Below are positions 8,465 to 17,080 of a DNA stretch of 64,000 nucleotides, piece by piece. Each line of letters begins with the position of its first letter. Within the stretch, counting starts at the first letter, position 1. This stretch comes from Salinigranum salinum (GTDB lineage Archaea > Halobacteriota > Halobacteria > Halobacteriales > Haloferacaceae). A program made the position numbers and the translations under genes. Under the pieces are notes generated by a model that saw nothing but the letters and a program-made list of their open reading frames with translations, had not been told where the DNA came from and ran no database searches. The stretch spans positions 1,550,001 through 1,614,000 of the forward strand of contig NZ_VTOJ01000002.1 in assembly GCF_009176545.1 (NCBI RefSeq), written 5' to 3'.

Positions 8465-9019
8465 ATGCGCCTGTTCGTCGCCATCGATCTCCCCGACGAC
8501 CTCGCACCCGATGTCGCCGCCGCACAGGACCGGTTCGAGGGGGCCGCCAGCCTCCGCCCCACCGACCCCGGGGACGCACACGTCACCCTCAAATTTCTCG
8601 GCGACGTCGACGACTCGCGCGTCGACATGGTTGCGGAGGCGATCGCGGAGGCAGTCGATGCGGCTGGCGTCGGCCCGTTCGAGGCGACGGTCGGTGGCTT
8701 CGGCGTCTTCCCGTCGCTCGACTACATCAGCGTCGTCTGGACCGGGATCAGAGCGGGGACCGGGGCGATGACCGAACTGCACGAACGGGTCGAAGCGCGA
8801 CTGACTGCGCTCGGCTTCGACCCCGAGGATCACGCGTTTACCCCCCACGTGACCCTCGCACGGATGGACGACGCCCGCGGGAAGCGGACGGTCCAGCGCG
8901 TCGTCCGCGAGGAGGACCCGACCGTCGGGTCGTTCCGGGTCGCGGAGGTGCAGTTGAAGCGGTCGGAGCTGACACCGGACGGGCCGGAGTATTCGACCGT
9001 GGCACGGTTCCCACTCTGA
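8465..9019 (+). CDS. thpR: RNA 2',3'-cyclic phosphodiesterase (2H family)
   Basis: 184-residue 2H phosphoesterase. Both catalytic HxTx motifs are present: HVTLKFLG at about residue 41 and HVTLARMD at about residue 129. The N-terminus MRLFVAIDLPDD is typical of ThpR (LigT-like), which opens RNA 2',3'-cyclic phosphates to 2'-phosphomonoesters and may reverse-ligate tRNA halves. The ATG at 8465 is the only start that preserves this N-terminus. It is divergent from the TPR gene. Confidence 0.92.
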   Translation: MRLFVAIDLPDDLAPDVAAAQDRFEGAASLRPTDPGDAHVTLKFLGDVDDSRVDMVAEAIAEAVDAAGVGPFEATVGGFGVFPSLDYISVVWTGIRAGTGAMTELHERVEARLTALGFDPEDHAFTPHVTLARMDDARGKRTVQRVVREEDPTVGSFRVAEVQLKRSELTPDGPEYSTVARFPL

Positions 9020-9186
9020 GCCGGTCGAGCGACGGCCACGAGCACGGTCGGGTCGTCCACCCGAAGTCGCGACCACGGTCGACAGATCGTCGTCGTGGGC
9101 GACCCACGGGCCGAGAGGATGCCGATCGGTGCGACGGTCACACACGAGCGAGGGAGCGTTATTATCGAGGGAGTGGTCGTTCTCTC

Positions 9187-9675
9187 ATGCACACTGTCCG
9201 TCGGTCACGGGTACTGCACGCACCGAAAGACCGCGTCTGGGAGGTCATCGACGACTTCGGCGGCGTCTGGAAGTACAACCCCGGCGTCGAATCCTCGCGG
9301 ATCGTGAGCGGGCCCGAGACCGGACAGGGCGCGTGCCGCGAGTGTGTCTTCTCCGACGGCGGCCGCATCGAGGAGACGATCCTCGACTACGATCCGGGGA
9401 CCGCCTACACCGTGGCGTTCACCGACGTGGGCTCGTATCCGCTCGTCTCGAACACGGTCGACGTCACGGTCGACGCGCTCGACGAGACACACAGCGACGT
9501 CACGATCACCGCCCGGTTCACGCCGAAGTACGGCCCGCTCGGCTGGCTCCTGGGACGGGTCGTGATGGAACGGCAGTTCGAGAAGCGGTTCGACGCCGTC
9601 CTCGAGGGGCTCGTCGCGCATCTCCGGACGGGGGAGCCGGTCGGCGAGGACGGCGAACCCGTCGCCTCCGCCTGA
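9187..9675 (+). CDS. SRPBCC-superfamily (polyketide cyclase/START-like) protein
   Basis: 162 residues with the SRPBCC pattern: an N-terminal strand MHTVRRSRVLHAPKDRVWEVIDDF, a helix WKYNPGVESS, a beta-rich centre and a long C-terminal helix FEKRFDAVLEGLVAHLR that would line the hydrophobic cavity. Such proteins bind lipids or polyketide-like ligands; the ligand is not deducible. A TATA-like GTTATTATCG lies at 9158-9167, 20-29 nt before the ATG, implying a nearly leaderless mRNA. Confidence 0.8.
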   Translation: MHTVRRSRVLHAPKDRVWEVIDDFGGVWKYNPGVESSRIVSGPETGQGACRECVFSDGGRIEETILDYDPGTAYTVAFTDVGSYPLVSNTVDVTVDALDETHSDVTITARFTPKYGPLGWLLGRVVMERQFEKRFDAVLEGLVAHLRTGEPVGEDGEPVASA

Positions 9676-9840
9676 CCAGCGACGCTCGTGGAGGAGACGG
9701 CCCTCGTCGCGACCGTCGTCGAGACGACTCGTCGTTCGAGATCGCCCCCGTCGACGTCTGTCGAGGGCGTCGTCGGATTCGAACGGGCGAGCCGTAAATC
9801 ACATTTCGCGATACAGAATCACCGCGAGCGGCTCGGAAGA

Positions 9841-9850
9841 CGACTTATAC
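9841..9850 (+). promoter_or_regulatory. archaeal TATA box before the LOG-family gene
   Basis: CGACTTATAC ends 22 nt before the ATG at 9873. This is the spacing expected for a leaderless haloarchaeal transcript. Confidence 0.6.
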
Positions 9851-9872
9851 CCAGCCGCCGACACCCCAGACC

Positions 9873-10454
9873 ATGGAGCGAATCTGCGTCTACTGCGGGT
9901 CACGGTCCGGGACCGATCCCGCGTTCCGGGCGGCCGCCGCGTCGTTCGGCCGCCTGCTCGCCGAACGCGGGATCGGGCTCGTCTACGGGGGTGGTGACGT
10001 CGGGCTGATGGGTGCGGTCGCCGACGGGGCGCTCGACGCCGGTGGCGACGTCGTCGGAGTCATCCCCGAGGCGCTCGAAACACGCGAGGTCGCCCACGCG
10101 GGGCTCACGCGGCTCGACGTCGTCGACTCGATGCACGCCCGCAAACGGCGGATGGCCGACCTCGCCGACGGGTTCGTCGCGCTCCCCGGCGGCTTCGGGA
10201 CGCTCGAGGAACTCGTCGAGATGCTGACCTGGGCGCAGCTGGGGTTTCACACCGACCCCTGCGGGCTGTTGAACGTCGCGGGCTACTACGACGGGCTCGT
10301 CTCCTTCTTCGAGACGCAGGTGGACGCGGGGTTCGTCGAACCGGCCCACCGGGACCTGCTCGTCGTCACGGACGACCCCGACGAACTGCTCACGCGCTTC
10401 GCGTCGTACGACTCGCCCGTGGGCGAGCGTGTCGTCGACGAATCCGAGATCTGA
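9873..10454 (+). CDS. LOG-family (TIGR00730) Rossmann protein
   Basis: 193 residues. It carries CVYCGSRSG at the N-terminus, GLVYGGGDVGLMGAVADGAL, and the signature PGGFGTLEELVEMLTWAQLG with the catalytic Glu of the GGxGTxxE motif; MHARKRRM supplies the conserved Arg. Members hydrolyse nucleoside 5'-monophosphates at the N-glycosidic bond (in plants and some bacteria, cytokinin-activating phosphoribohydrolases). The role in archaea is unknown. Confidence 0.88.
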   Translation: MERICVYCGSRSGTDPAFRAAAASFGRLLAERGIGLVYGGGDVGLMGAVADGALDAGGDVVGVIPEALETREVAHAGLTRLDVVDSMHARKRRMADLADGFVALPGGFGTLEELVEMLTWAQLGFHTDPCGLLNVAGYYDGLVSFFETQVDAGFVEPAHRDLLVVTDDPDELLTRFASYDSPVGERVVDESEI

Positions 10455-11511
10455 GCTGGCTTCGGCGTCACCGCACCGCGGTCGCGGTCCATCACCTGTG
10501 CCCGACGAGCGACTGGCACCGGCCGGGCCGGTCGGGGTCGTGATTTCGTGGACGGCGGCAGCGTCGCCTGATTCGCGCTCGTCGGGTGCGGTGGCGCGGA
10601 CGACGGTCCGGCGCGCGGAGTCCCACGGCGACGAGAGCCAGTGGTCGGGGTGACGACGGAGACCGTGGTTTCGTATCGCGGAATACGATTTACGCTTCGT
10701 TCGAACCGGCTCACGGGAAGCGGTCGAATCGAGCGTCAAGGAGCCTCGAAATCGGCCGACTCGAAGGTCGAGCGGCGAAGCGAGATCAATCGAGCCACGA
10801 CCAGTCGAGGAGCACGGCGCAGACGGCTCGACCGCGGCGGAGAGTGTGACGAGCGAGTCACCGCGACGGAGCACCGACAGAACAACGGTCACGACTCGCG
10901 ACGTGGCCGGCCGACCGGCGACGCGTGAATCGGTGGGAACCACGGTGGCGGCCGGGAGTCTCGGGTCCACACTCCTCGAATCAAGAAACCGACCGGCCGC
11001 CGCGGCGTGTCGCAAGGTCGGAGCGGGTCGGCGAACGACAGCACTGTCGACCCCGCGCGCTCGACCCAGGGGTCGGAGACGCCTCCCGGTCGGTCGGCAG
11101 TGCCACGTGCGCGCCAGTGGGATCATGACTTCGGTTCGTCAGAACCACGCACAGGGTCGTGATCGTGCGACGTTCCCGACCTGTGCCCGCGTCGGAGCGT
11201 CGCTATCGGAGCGGACGTGAGTCCGCGAACACGTCCGTCTCCGAACGAGTGCACCCAGTCGGAGCCCGGCCCACGATCTCCGGCGGTTCGGCCCTCAGCT
11301 CACGGATCTCCGTGCGTTCCGGGTCGAAGTCCCACGAGCGTCGATACACCACATGTGACGATACGAAACGCGGGCGCTGGAGATTTCGGCCCGCCGGATT
11401 CCTCACGACGGCGGGGCGCCCCCGGTGTCCGTGGCGGCCGAATCCAGCGATCCCCCGGTGGAGGTCCGAAAGAACAAGATTTTATGCGCTCCTCATGAAG
11501 TACCCGTCACT
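10455..11511. other. gene-poor region of about 1 kb
   Basis: No frame shows recognisable protein homology or the acidic haloarchaeal composition. The long open frames here are Arg/Ser/Thr-rich, as expected from chance open frames in GC-rich DNA. A short inverted repeat CGTAT/ATACG lies near 10675-10690. The last 40 bases hold the promoter of rpl39e. It could be a decayed gene, but I cannot identify one. Confidence 0.5.
11478..11486 (+). promoter_or_regulatory. TATA-like element for the rpl39e operon
   Basis: The AT-rich GATTTTATG stretch about 26-34 nt before the rpl39e ATG (11512) is the only promoter-like sequence ahead of the translation cluster. Confidence 0.5.
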
Positions 11512-11664
11512 ATGGGTAAGAAATCGAAGGCCAAGAAGAAGCGGCTGGCCAAGCTCGAACGGCAGAACAGCCGGGTCCCCGCGTGGGTGATGATGAAGAC
11601 GGACATGGAAGTCCAGCGCAACCCCAAGCGGCGCAACTGGCGCCGAAGCGACACCGACGAGTAA
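11512..11664 (+). CDS. rpl39e: 50S ribosomal protein L39e
   Basis: 50 residues, starting [19 protein letters not shown] and rich in Lys/Arg with the conserved [10 protein letters not shown] end. This is the full length of archaeal L39e, which lines the peptide exit tunnel. The frame is open for 29 codons upstream, but these are not conserved. The L31e gene begins three bases after the stop, so this is the first gene of a tightly packed operon. Confidence 0.96.
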   Translation: MGKKSKAKKKRLAKLERQNSRVPAWVMMKTDMEVQRNPKRRNWRRSDTDE

Positions 11665-11667
11665 GCC

Positions 11668-11946
11668 ATGAGCGCCAACGACTTCGAAGAGCGTGTCGTC
11701 ACCGTGCCGCTCCGGGACGTCCGCGCGGCCCCCGACCACGAACGGGCGGGCAAGGCGATGAGCATCATCCGCGCACACCTCGCGAAACACTTCACGGTCG
11801 ACGAGTCGGACGTCCGACTGGACCCCTCGCTGAACGAGACCGTCTGGGCTCGCGGCCGGAAGAACCCGCCGAGCAAGCTCCGGGTTCGCGCCGCGCGGTT
11901 CGTCGAGGACGGCGAGCCGATCGTCGAGGCCGAGCCGGCGCGGTAA
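11668..11946 (+). CDS. rpl31e: 50S ribosomal protein L31e
   Basis: 92 residues, with ERVVTVPLRDVRAAPDHERAGKA and IRAHLAKHF typical of L31e, a large-subunit protein near the tunnel exit where SRP docks. It follows rpl39e by 3 nt and is followed by tif6 after 3 nt. Confidence 0.96.
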   Translation: MSANDFEERVVTVPLRDVRAAPDHERAGKAMSIIRAHLAKHFTVDESDVRLDPSLNETVWARGRKNPPSKLRVRAARFVEDGEPIVEAEPAR

Positions 11947-11949
11947 CGC

Positions 11950-12615
11950 GTGCTCCGCGCCTCCTTCGCCGGGTCGTCGTACGTCGGTGTCTTCGCACGC
12001 GCGACCGACGACTGTCTTCTCGTCCGGCCCGACGCCGACGCCGATCTGGTCGCCATGATCGGTGAGGAACTCGGCGTTCCCACCGTACAGACGACCGTCG
12101 GTGGCTCCGGAACCGTCGGGGCGCTCGCGACCGGCAACGAGAACGGGCTCCTCGTCACGGGTCGGTCGACCGAACGCGAACGCGACGCGATCGCCGCCGT
12201 CACCGACGTCCCCGTCTACGAACTCCCGGGGCGTATCAACGCCGCGGGCAACGTCGTGCTCGCCAACGACTACGGGGCGTACGTCCACCCGGAGCTCTCC
12301 GCGGAGGCCGTCGCCGTCGTCGAGGAGGCGCTCGCGGTCCCCGTCGAACGTGGCGACCTCGCGGACGTCCGGACGGTGGGCACTGCCGCCGTCGCGAACA
12401 ACCGCGGCGTGCTCTGTCACCCCAAGTCCAGAGAGCCCGAACTCGAGGCGCTCGAGGCACACCTCGACGTACGGGCCGACATCGGGACCGTGAACTACGG
12501 CGCGCCGCTCGTCGGCTCGGGCCTCGTCGCCAACGAGACGGGCTACGTCGTCGGCGAGGACACGACCGGCCCCGAACTCGGCCGGATCGAGGACGCGCTC
12601 GGCTACATCGACTGA
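11950..12615 (+). CDS. tif6: translation initiation factor aIF6
   Basis: 221 residues, full length for aIF6/eIF6, the pentein-fold factor that binds the 50S subunit and keeps it from joining 30S prematurely. Recognisable parts are [43 protein letters not shown] and [21 protein letters not shown]. It starts with GTG at 11950, three bases after the L31e stop; no alternative ATG preserves the N-terminal strand. Confidence 0.95.
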   Translation: MLRASFAGSSYVGVFARATDDCLLVRPDADADLVAMIGEELGVPTVQTTVGGSGTVGALATGNENGLLVTGRSTERERDAIAAVTDVPVYELPGRINAAGNVVLANDYGAYVHPELSAEAVAVVEEALAVPVERGDLADVRTVGTAAVANNRGVLCHPKSREPELEALEAHLDVRADIGTVNYGAPLVGSGLVANETGYVVGEDTTGPELGRIEDALGYID

Positions 12616-12740
12616 CGCGTCTCTGCCGACGCACCCCGGTCGAGACGACGACGCTCACGGACGCCCGTCGTCGACCACACCGACCGCCGCGACGGAACCG
12701 AGTAGGAAGACTCTTCCCGCTCCTTCTCCCAGGCGTAGAC

Positions 12741-12917
12741 ATGAGCCAGTTTACAGTGAGCGGCCGCTTCCAGATGCGGAACGGCTTCCAGGAGTTCACC
12801 AAACGCGTCGAGGCACCCAACGACTCTGTCGCTCGCGAACACGTCCTCTCCCAGCTGGGGAGCGAGCACAACCTCAAGCGCACGCAGATCGAGATCGGGG
12901 AGGTGACCGCCGCATGA
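12741..12917 (+). CDS. rplX: 50S ribosomal protein LX (L18Ae/L20a)
   Basis: 58 residues: MSQFTVSGRFQMRNGFQEF, then VAREHVLSQLGSEHNLKR and IEIGEV, matching the short archaeal LX protein. It is too small to appear in simple ORF lists with a 60-residue cut-off. Its TGA at 12915-12917 overlaps the ATG of the prefoldin gene (ATGA), so the two are translationally coupled. Confidence 0.93.
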   Translation: MSQFTVSGRFQMRNGFQEFTKRVEAPNDSVAREHVLSQLGSEHNLKRTQIEIGEVTAA

Positions 12918-13378
12918 TGGGTGGCGGTGGCAACCAGCAGCTCCAGCAGCTCTCGCAGGAACTGCAGGCGATCCAGGGCGAGATCGACGAGCTCGAGGCC
13001 GAGATCGACGCCTACCAGGACGAGCAGGACGAGATCGATGAGGCGATCGAGGCGATCGAGACGCTCGAGACCGGCTCGACGGTGCAGGTGCCGCTCGGCG
13101 GCGGCGCGTACGTCCGCGCCGAGATCCAGGACATCGACGAGATCATCGTCGAGCTCGGCGGCAACTACGCCGCCGAGCAGGAGCAGGACGCGGCCGCGGA
13201 CGCCCTCGAACACAGGAAGGAGGCGATCGACGACCGCATCGCAGACGTCCGCGAGGAGATCTCCGAACTCGAAGACGAGAGCGCCGAGCTGGAACAGCAG
13301 GCCCAGCAGATGCAACAGCAGATGCAGCAGCAGCAGATGCAGCAGATGCAGCAGATGCAGCAGTCCGACGACGAGTAA
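12914..13378 (+). CDS. pfdA: prefoldin subunit alpha
   Basis: 154 residues: two long amphipathic helices (about 8-52 and 95-150) flank a beta hairpin containing VQVPLGGGAYVRAEI and IIVELGGNY, the prefoldin alpha pattern. The C-terminus is a Gln/Met-rich tail (repeated QQMQ), likely the tentacle tip that holds unfolded clients. Prefoldin passes clients to the thermosome, encoded at 35936-37624 in this window. It overlaps rplX by four bases, and ftsY follows after 6 nt. Confidence 0.95.
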   Translation: MMGGGGNQQLQQLSQELQAIQGEIDELEAEIDAYQDEQDEIDEAIEAIETLETGSTVQVPLGGGAYVRAEIQDIDEIIVELGGNYAAEQEQDAAADALEHRKEAIDDRIADVREEISELEDESAELEQQAQQMQQQMQQQQMQQMQQMQQSDDE

Positions 13379-13384
13379 CCGCCG

Positions 13385-14749
13385 ATGTTCGACGGGCTGA
13401 AGAAGAAGCTGAACAGTTTCCGCGAAGACGTCGAGGAGACGGCCGAGGAGAAGGCCGAGGCCGAACCGGAGACCGAAGTCGAGTCGGAGGCCGAAGTCGA
13501 GTCGGAGGCCGAAGTCGAGTCGGAGGCCGATCCCGAGGCCGACTCCACGGACGGAGAGGTGGCCGCCGCCGACGTCGAGCACGGCGTCGACGACGCTGCC
13601 GCCGAAGCCACGGCTGACGCGGGGACCGGGGCCGACGCCGGCGTCGACACGGACACGGACGCAGATGCGGACGCTGGTGCAGACGACGGCGAGACGACGA
13701 CCGCGGCGGTCGACAGCGACGACGCCGGCACCGCGGTCGAGCCGGACGCCGAGGACGTCCCCGACGACGTCGACCTCTCGGACGACGAGGAACGGCTCGC
13801 CGCCGAGGGCGTCGAGACGGCCGTCGAGGAGGCCGCGGGCGGTGCCGAACGTAAGAGCGCCAGCACCCTCCAGCGGGCGAAGGCGTTCGCGACCGGGCGG
13901 ATCATCATCGAGGAAGAGGACCTCGAAGAGCCGCTCTGGCAGCTGGAGATGGCGCTGCTGGAGTCCGACGTCGAAATGAACGTCGCGGAGGCCATTCTGG
14001 AGACGATCCGCGAGAAGATGATCGGCGAGTCGCGCAAGCAGGTGGATACGACCGCCGAACTGGTCTCGGCGGCGCTCTCCGACGCCCTGCTGGAGGTGAT
14101 CTCGGTCGGGCAGTTCGACTTCGACCAGCGGATTCAGGCGGCAGACAAGCCCGTCACGATCATCTTCACGGGCGTCAACGGCGTCGGCAAGACCACGTCG
14201 ATCGCCAAGATGGCGCGCTACTTCGAAGCGCGCGGGCTGTCGACCGTCATGGCGAACGGCGACACCTACCGCGCCGGCGCGAACGAACAGATCCGCGAGC
14301 ACGCCGACAACCTCGGGAAGAAGCTCATCAGCCACGAGCAGGGTGGCGACCCCGCCGCCGTCATCTACGACGCCGTCGAGTACGCCGAGGCACACGACGT
14401 CGACGTCGTCCTCGGCGACACCGCGGGACGGCTCCACACCTCGAACGACCTGATGGCCCAGCTAGAGAAGATCGACCGCGTGGTCGATCCCGACGTGACG
14501 CTGTTCGTCGACGAGGCCGTCGCCGGACAGGACGCGGTCCAGCGGGCGAAGAAGTTCAACGAGGCCGCCGAGATCGACGGTGCCGTCCTCACGAAGGCGG
14601 ACGCCGACTCCCAGGGTGGCGCGGCCATCTCCATCGCCTACGTCACGGGGAAGCCGATCCTCTTCCTCGGCGTGGGCCAGGGGTACGACGATCTCGCCCG
14701 GTTCGACCCCGAGGAACTCGTCGCGAGCCTCCTCGGCGACGAGGAGTAG
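13385..14749 (+). CDS. ftsY: signal recognition particle receptor FtsY
   Basis: 454 residues. After a basic amphipathic start (MFDGLKKKLNSFRED) comes an unusually acidic, Ala/Asp/Glu-rich region to about residue 150, then the SRP GTPase NG domain: GVNGVGKTTSIAKMARYF (P-loop) near residue 262, the DTAGRLHTS switch and TKADADSQGGAAISI. FtsY docks SRP-ribosome complexes at the membrane. The acidic part includes three exact 18-bp repeats (13475-13528) encoding EVESEA units. It shares the window with its partner srp54 (17785-19185). Confidence 0.96.
   Translation: MFDGLKKKLNSFREDVEETAEEKAEAEPETEVESEAEVESEAEVESEADPEADSTDGEVAAADVEHGVDDAAAEATADAGTGADAGVDTDTDADADAGADDGETTTAAVDSDDAGTAVEPDAEDVPDDVDLSDDEERLAAEGVETAVEEAAGGAERKSASTLQRAKAFATGRIIIEEEDLEEPLWQLEMALLESDVEMNVAEAILETIREKMIGESRKQVDTTAELVSAALSDALLEVISVGQFDFDQRIQAADKPVTIIFTGVNGVGKTTSIAKMARYFEARGLSTVMANGDTYRAGANEQIREHADNLGKKLISHEQGGDPAAVIYDAVEYAEAHDVDVVLGDTAGRLHTSNDLMAQLEKIDRVVDPDVTLFVDEAVAGQDAVQRAKKFNEAAEIDGAVLTKADADSQGGAAISIAYVTGKPILFLGVGQGYDDLARFDPEELVASLLGDEE
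13475..13528 (+). repeat. three exact 18-bp tandem repeats inside ftsY
   Basis: Units 13475-13492, 13493-13510 and 13511-13528, each GAAGTCGAGTCGGAGGCC, encode EVESEA three times in the acidic N-terminal region. Copy number could change by slippage without breaking the frame. Confidence 0.9.
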
Positions 14750-14845
14750 CGCGACGGGTCGTCTCCTCGGCGTCAGGCTGTGTTTCGTGCTCTCGTCCGT
14801 CCGTCGTCGAGTGTCGTCTGGGTGTGCACTGAGTGACACCTACGA

Positions 14846-14897
14846 ACCGGCCGCCGAGGCGGCGTAGCCGTCCCGACACGCCGCCTCGGCGGCCGGT
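14846..14897. terminator. perfect 19-bp inverted repeat after ftsY
   Basis: The arm 14846-14864 (ACCGGCCGCCGAGGCGGCG) is perfectly complementary to 14879-14897, with a 14-nt loop. A short CTTTTCTC run lies about 15 nt further on. It is probably a terminator of the rpl39e-ftsY operon or a structured 3' end, although the T run is not adjacent to the stem. Confidence 0.5.
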
Positions 14898-14941
14898 CTC
14901 GCAGGCCCACCGCTTTTCTCGTTCGCGACACATCGTCAGAC

Positions 14942-15541
14942 ATGGCCACTATCGTTGGCCTCCGCTGTCGCGACGGCGTCGTCCTCGCGGGCGACCGCGT
15001 GCTGGTTCGAGACGGGCGGATCGAGAGTCGCAACCGGCGGCACGTCTTCGACTTCGACGACGTCGGTGCCGCCGCAGTCGGCTCGGACGTCGATCGGTTC
15101 GCCGACCGTCTCGCGGGCGAACTCCGGTCGTACCGGCTCGACCGCGGGTCGGTCTCCGTCGCCGTTCTCGAACGACTCGCGAGCGAACTCGCGTCCGGAA
15201 CGGGGATGGAGGCGGTCGTCGCCGGGCGCGACCGCGACGACGAGGGAGAGCGCGAAAACGGCACGGGACGTGCCGCACTCCGCGGCGTGTACGCCGACGG
15301 CTCGACGCTCGGGGACCCGCCGATGGCCCTCGGGAGCGGCGCGTCGCTCGCGCTCGGGCAGCTGGAGGCCGCCGACCTCGACTCGATGTCGGTCGCCGAG
15401 GCCGAGACGTTCGTCCACGACCTGTTCGAGACCGTGGCCGAGCGCGATCCGGGGACCGGAGCCGAGACCGACGTCTGGACGCTCTCGGACACCACCAGCG
15501 AGGGGACGAGTGGCGCGGAGACGGACACCACCGGGAGCTGA
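14942..15541 (+). CDS. proteasome-like (Ntn-hydrolase fold) protein
   Basis: 199 residues. The N-terminus MATIVGLRCRDGVVLAGDR resembles proteasome subunits (beta type: T-T-x-VGIxxxDGVVLAxD). Aligning the VGL-DGVVLA stretch places Ala2 where the catalytic Thr1 would be, so activity as a threonine protease is doubtful. The second half is Ser/Thr/Glu-rich and ends in an acidic disordered tail. It might be a divergent or regulatory relative of the 20S proteasome. Family assignment is moderate; function is inference. Confidence 0.6.
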   Translation: MATIVGLRCRDGVVLAGDRVLVRDGRIESRNRRHVFDFDDVGAAAVGSDVDRFADRLAGELRSYRLDRGSVSVAVLERLASELASGTGMEAVVAGRDRDDEGERENGTGRAALRGVYADGSTLGDPPMALGSGASLALGQLEAADLDSMSVAEAETFVHDLFETVAERDPGTGAETDVWTLSDTTSEGTSGAETDTTGS

Positions 15542-15554
15542 CCGACGCTCGGTA

Positions 15555-15977
15555 TCACGCCGTGCCGTCGGGCCGCGTGTACCACCACGCCCAGAGGAGC
15601 AAGACCCCCTGGAACGGCAGCCGCGCCCACGTGGCCGCGTCGGACGGTTCGCTGGCCCACTCGGGGACGCCCTCCAGGACGACGTCGTGGGTCGCCATGT
15701 AGACGTTCGCGGGGAAGACGGCGAGCAACAGGAGAACGAGTCCCCACGCGGCGATCCGGCGCGTCCGGGGGACGAGGACACCGAGGCCGAGGAGGATCTC
15801 CGCGATCCCGGAGAGGTAGACGAGGGCGAGCGGGCGGGGGAGCGACGGGGGGACGACCTGCACGTAGACCTGTGGGACGACGAAGTGCATCGCGCCGGCG
15901 ACGACGTATAGGACACCCATCACGTAGCGGAGCGGTCGCTTGTACCGCCCGAGACGGTTCCGAACCACGTCACGCAT
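15555..15977 (-). CDS. DoxX-family membrane protein
   Basis: 140 residues with four hydrophobic spans. RYVMGVLYVVAGAMHFV and LSGIAEILLGLGVLVPRTRRIAAWGL are the DoxX/DUF-type helices; WARLPFQGVLLLWAWWYTRP ends the chain. It belongs to the short 'DoxX family protein' group of unknown function. It lies downstream of the LysE-type gene on the same strand, about 70 nt from it. Confidence 0.8.
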   Translation of the reverse strand: MRDVVRNRLGRYKRPLRYVMGVLYVVAGAMHFVVPQVYVQVVPPSLPRPLALVYLSGIAEILLGLGVLVPRTRRIAAWGLVLLLLAVFPANVYMATHDVVLEGVPEWASEPSDAATWARLPFQGVLLLWAWWYTRPDGTA

Positions 15978-16047
15978 CTCGTCGGAGAGTCGGTCGGAGA
16001 CGACAAAGGACGATCGGTCGAAGACGGCGAGGAGCGTTCGTCACGCG

Positions 16048-16656
16048 TCAGCGGAGCAGCGTCGCCGCGAGGACGACCATCACGCCGGCGGCGACGTACT
16101 GCAACCCCGAGGAGACCCGGCTTCGCGCGAGGAGTCGCCCGGCACGGTTGGACGCGAGCGCCACGCTCGACAGGTAGACGGCCGTGATGGCGGCGTACAG
16201 CGCACCCAGGAGCGCCATTCGCGTCGGCGCATCGGGGCCCGATCCCGCGAACCCGGGGAGAAAGGCGAGGAAGAACAGCGCGACCTTCGGGTTGAGCGCG
16301 TTGACGAGGACGCCCCGGCGAAAGCTCCCACCCGCCTCCGTCTCGGTCGTCGGGTCGAACTCGTCCGTGCGCAGGGTCTCGACCGCGAGGTAGAGCAGGT
16401 AGGCCGCGCCGACGTACTTCAGGACGGTGAAGGCTGTCGGGGTGGTCCGGAGGAGCGCGGCGACGCCAACCGCCGCCGCGAGCGTGTGGCCGAGAACACC
16501 CGTCGCGACGCCGAGTGCCGAGCGAACGCCAGCGTCCGGCCCCTGGAGCCCGCGCGCGAGCACGTACATCGTGTCCGGCCCGGGCGCGAGGATGAGCGCC
16601 ACCGCTGCGGCGAGGTACGCGACGAGGGTGGTGGTCTCGAAGCCGGCTACGGGCAC
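16048..16656 (-). CDS. LysE/RhtB-family amino-acid exporter
   Basis: 202 residues and six hydrophobic spans. The family signature LAPGPDTMYVLARGLQGPDAGVRSALGVATG is near the N-terminus, and the second signature NALNPKVALFFLAFLPGF is central. These proteins export amino acids or homoserine-type metabolites. I choose the GTG at 16656 (protein start MPVAGFETTT) because it gives family length; the same frame runs open to 17031, but those residues are not membrane-like or conserved. Confidence 0.85.
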   Translation of the reverse strand: MPVAGFETTTLVAYLAAAVALILAPGPDTMYVLARGLQGPDAGVRSALGVATGVLGHTLAAAVGVAALLRTTPTAFTVLKYVGAAYLLYLAVETLRTDEFDPTTETEAGGSFRRGVLVNALNPKVALFFLAFLPGFAGSGPDAPTRMALLGALYAAITAVYLSSVALASNRAGRLLARSRVSSGLQYVAAGVMVVLAATLLR

Positions 16657-16831
16657 GAGTCGCCGGTTGACGAGCGGCGGGTAAGTAAGGTGTGGGTTGT
16701 GACTGCTGTCGAGCGGGCGTGTGACTCGTTCGTCGGAATCGCGTGAATTTTCGTGCGTTCTGAGTGGCAGGTGACAGAGGAGATGAGATGTCGCGACCGA
16801 TACAGAGAATCTGTGTAGCCCTGTGGCGTGT

Positions 16832-17080
16832 TTAGCTGCCGCCACCGTCTTTCCTCGCTTGGTGGGCGTCAATACCGAACAGCAGGCCAGCGAGGAACAG
16901 CAGTTCATTCCCCTGATAGATATTCTGAATAACGTAATCGATAAGTCCGATATCCGGTGCGGCGATACCGAAAATGACCAGAACGAGTGCGATGAGAGCC
17001 GCGAGCCCGGCAATTGCTCTGATGATGACACCGGAGATCAATCCGACGACGAATATCACTATCGCTGAAAGCAGGCTCAT
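16832..17080 (-). CDS. small hydrophobic protein, unknown
   Basis: 82 residues with two or three membrane spans (about 3-21, 25-43 and 56-70), less GC-rich than its neighbours. I do not recognise the family. A TATA-like GTATAGATA (17107-17115, opposite strand) lies about 30 nt before the ATG, which supports expression as a leaderless message. Confidence 0.6.
   Translation of the reverse strand: MSLLSAIVIFVVGLISGVIIRAIAGLAALIALVLVIFGIAAPDIGLIDYVIQNIYQGNELLFLAGLLFGIDAHQARKDGGGS

Noticed and set aside
10455..11511. Several 60-140-residue open frames in the gap before rpl39e
   Set aside because: Arg/Ser/Thr-rich, no homology recognised, no acidic bias, and they overlap one another in several frames.
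12236..14437. 733-residue minus-strand open frame opposite pfdA and ftsY
   Set aside because: It is Arg/Leu/Val-rich shadow sequence antisense to well-identified genes, a known effect of high GC codon bias.
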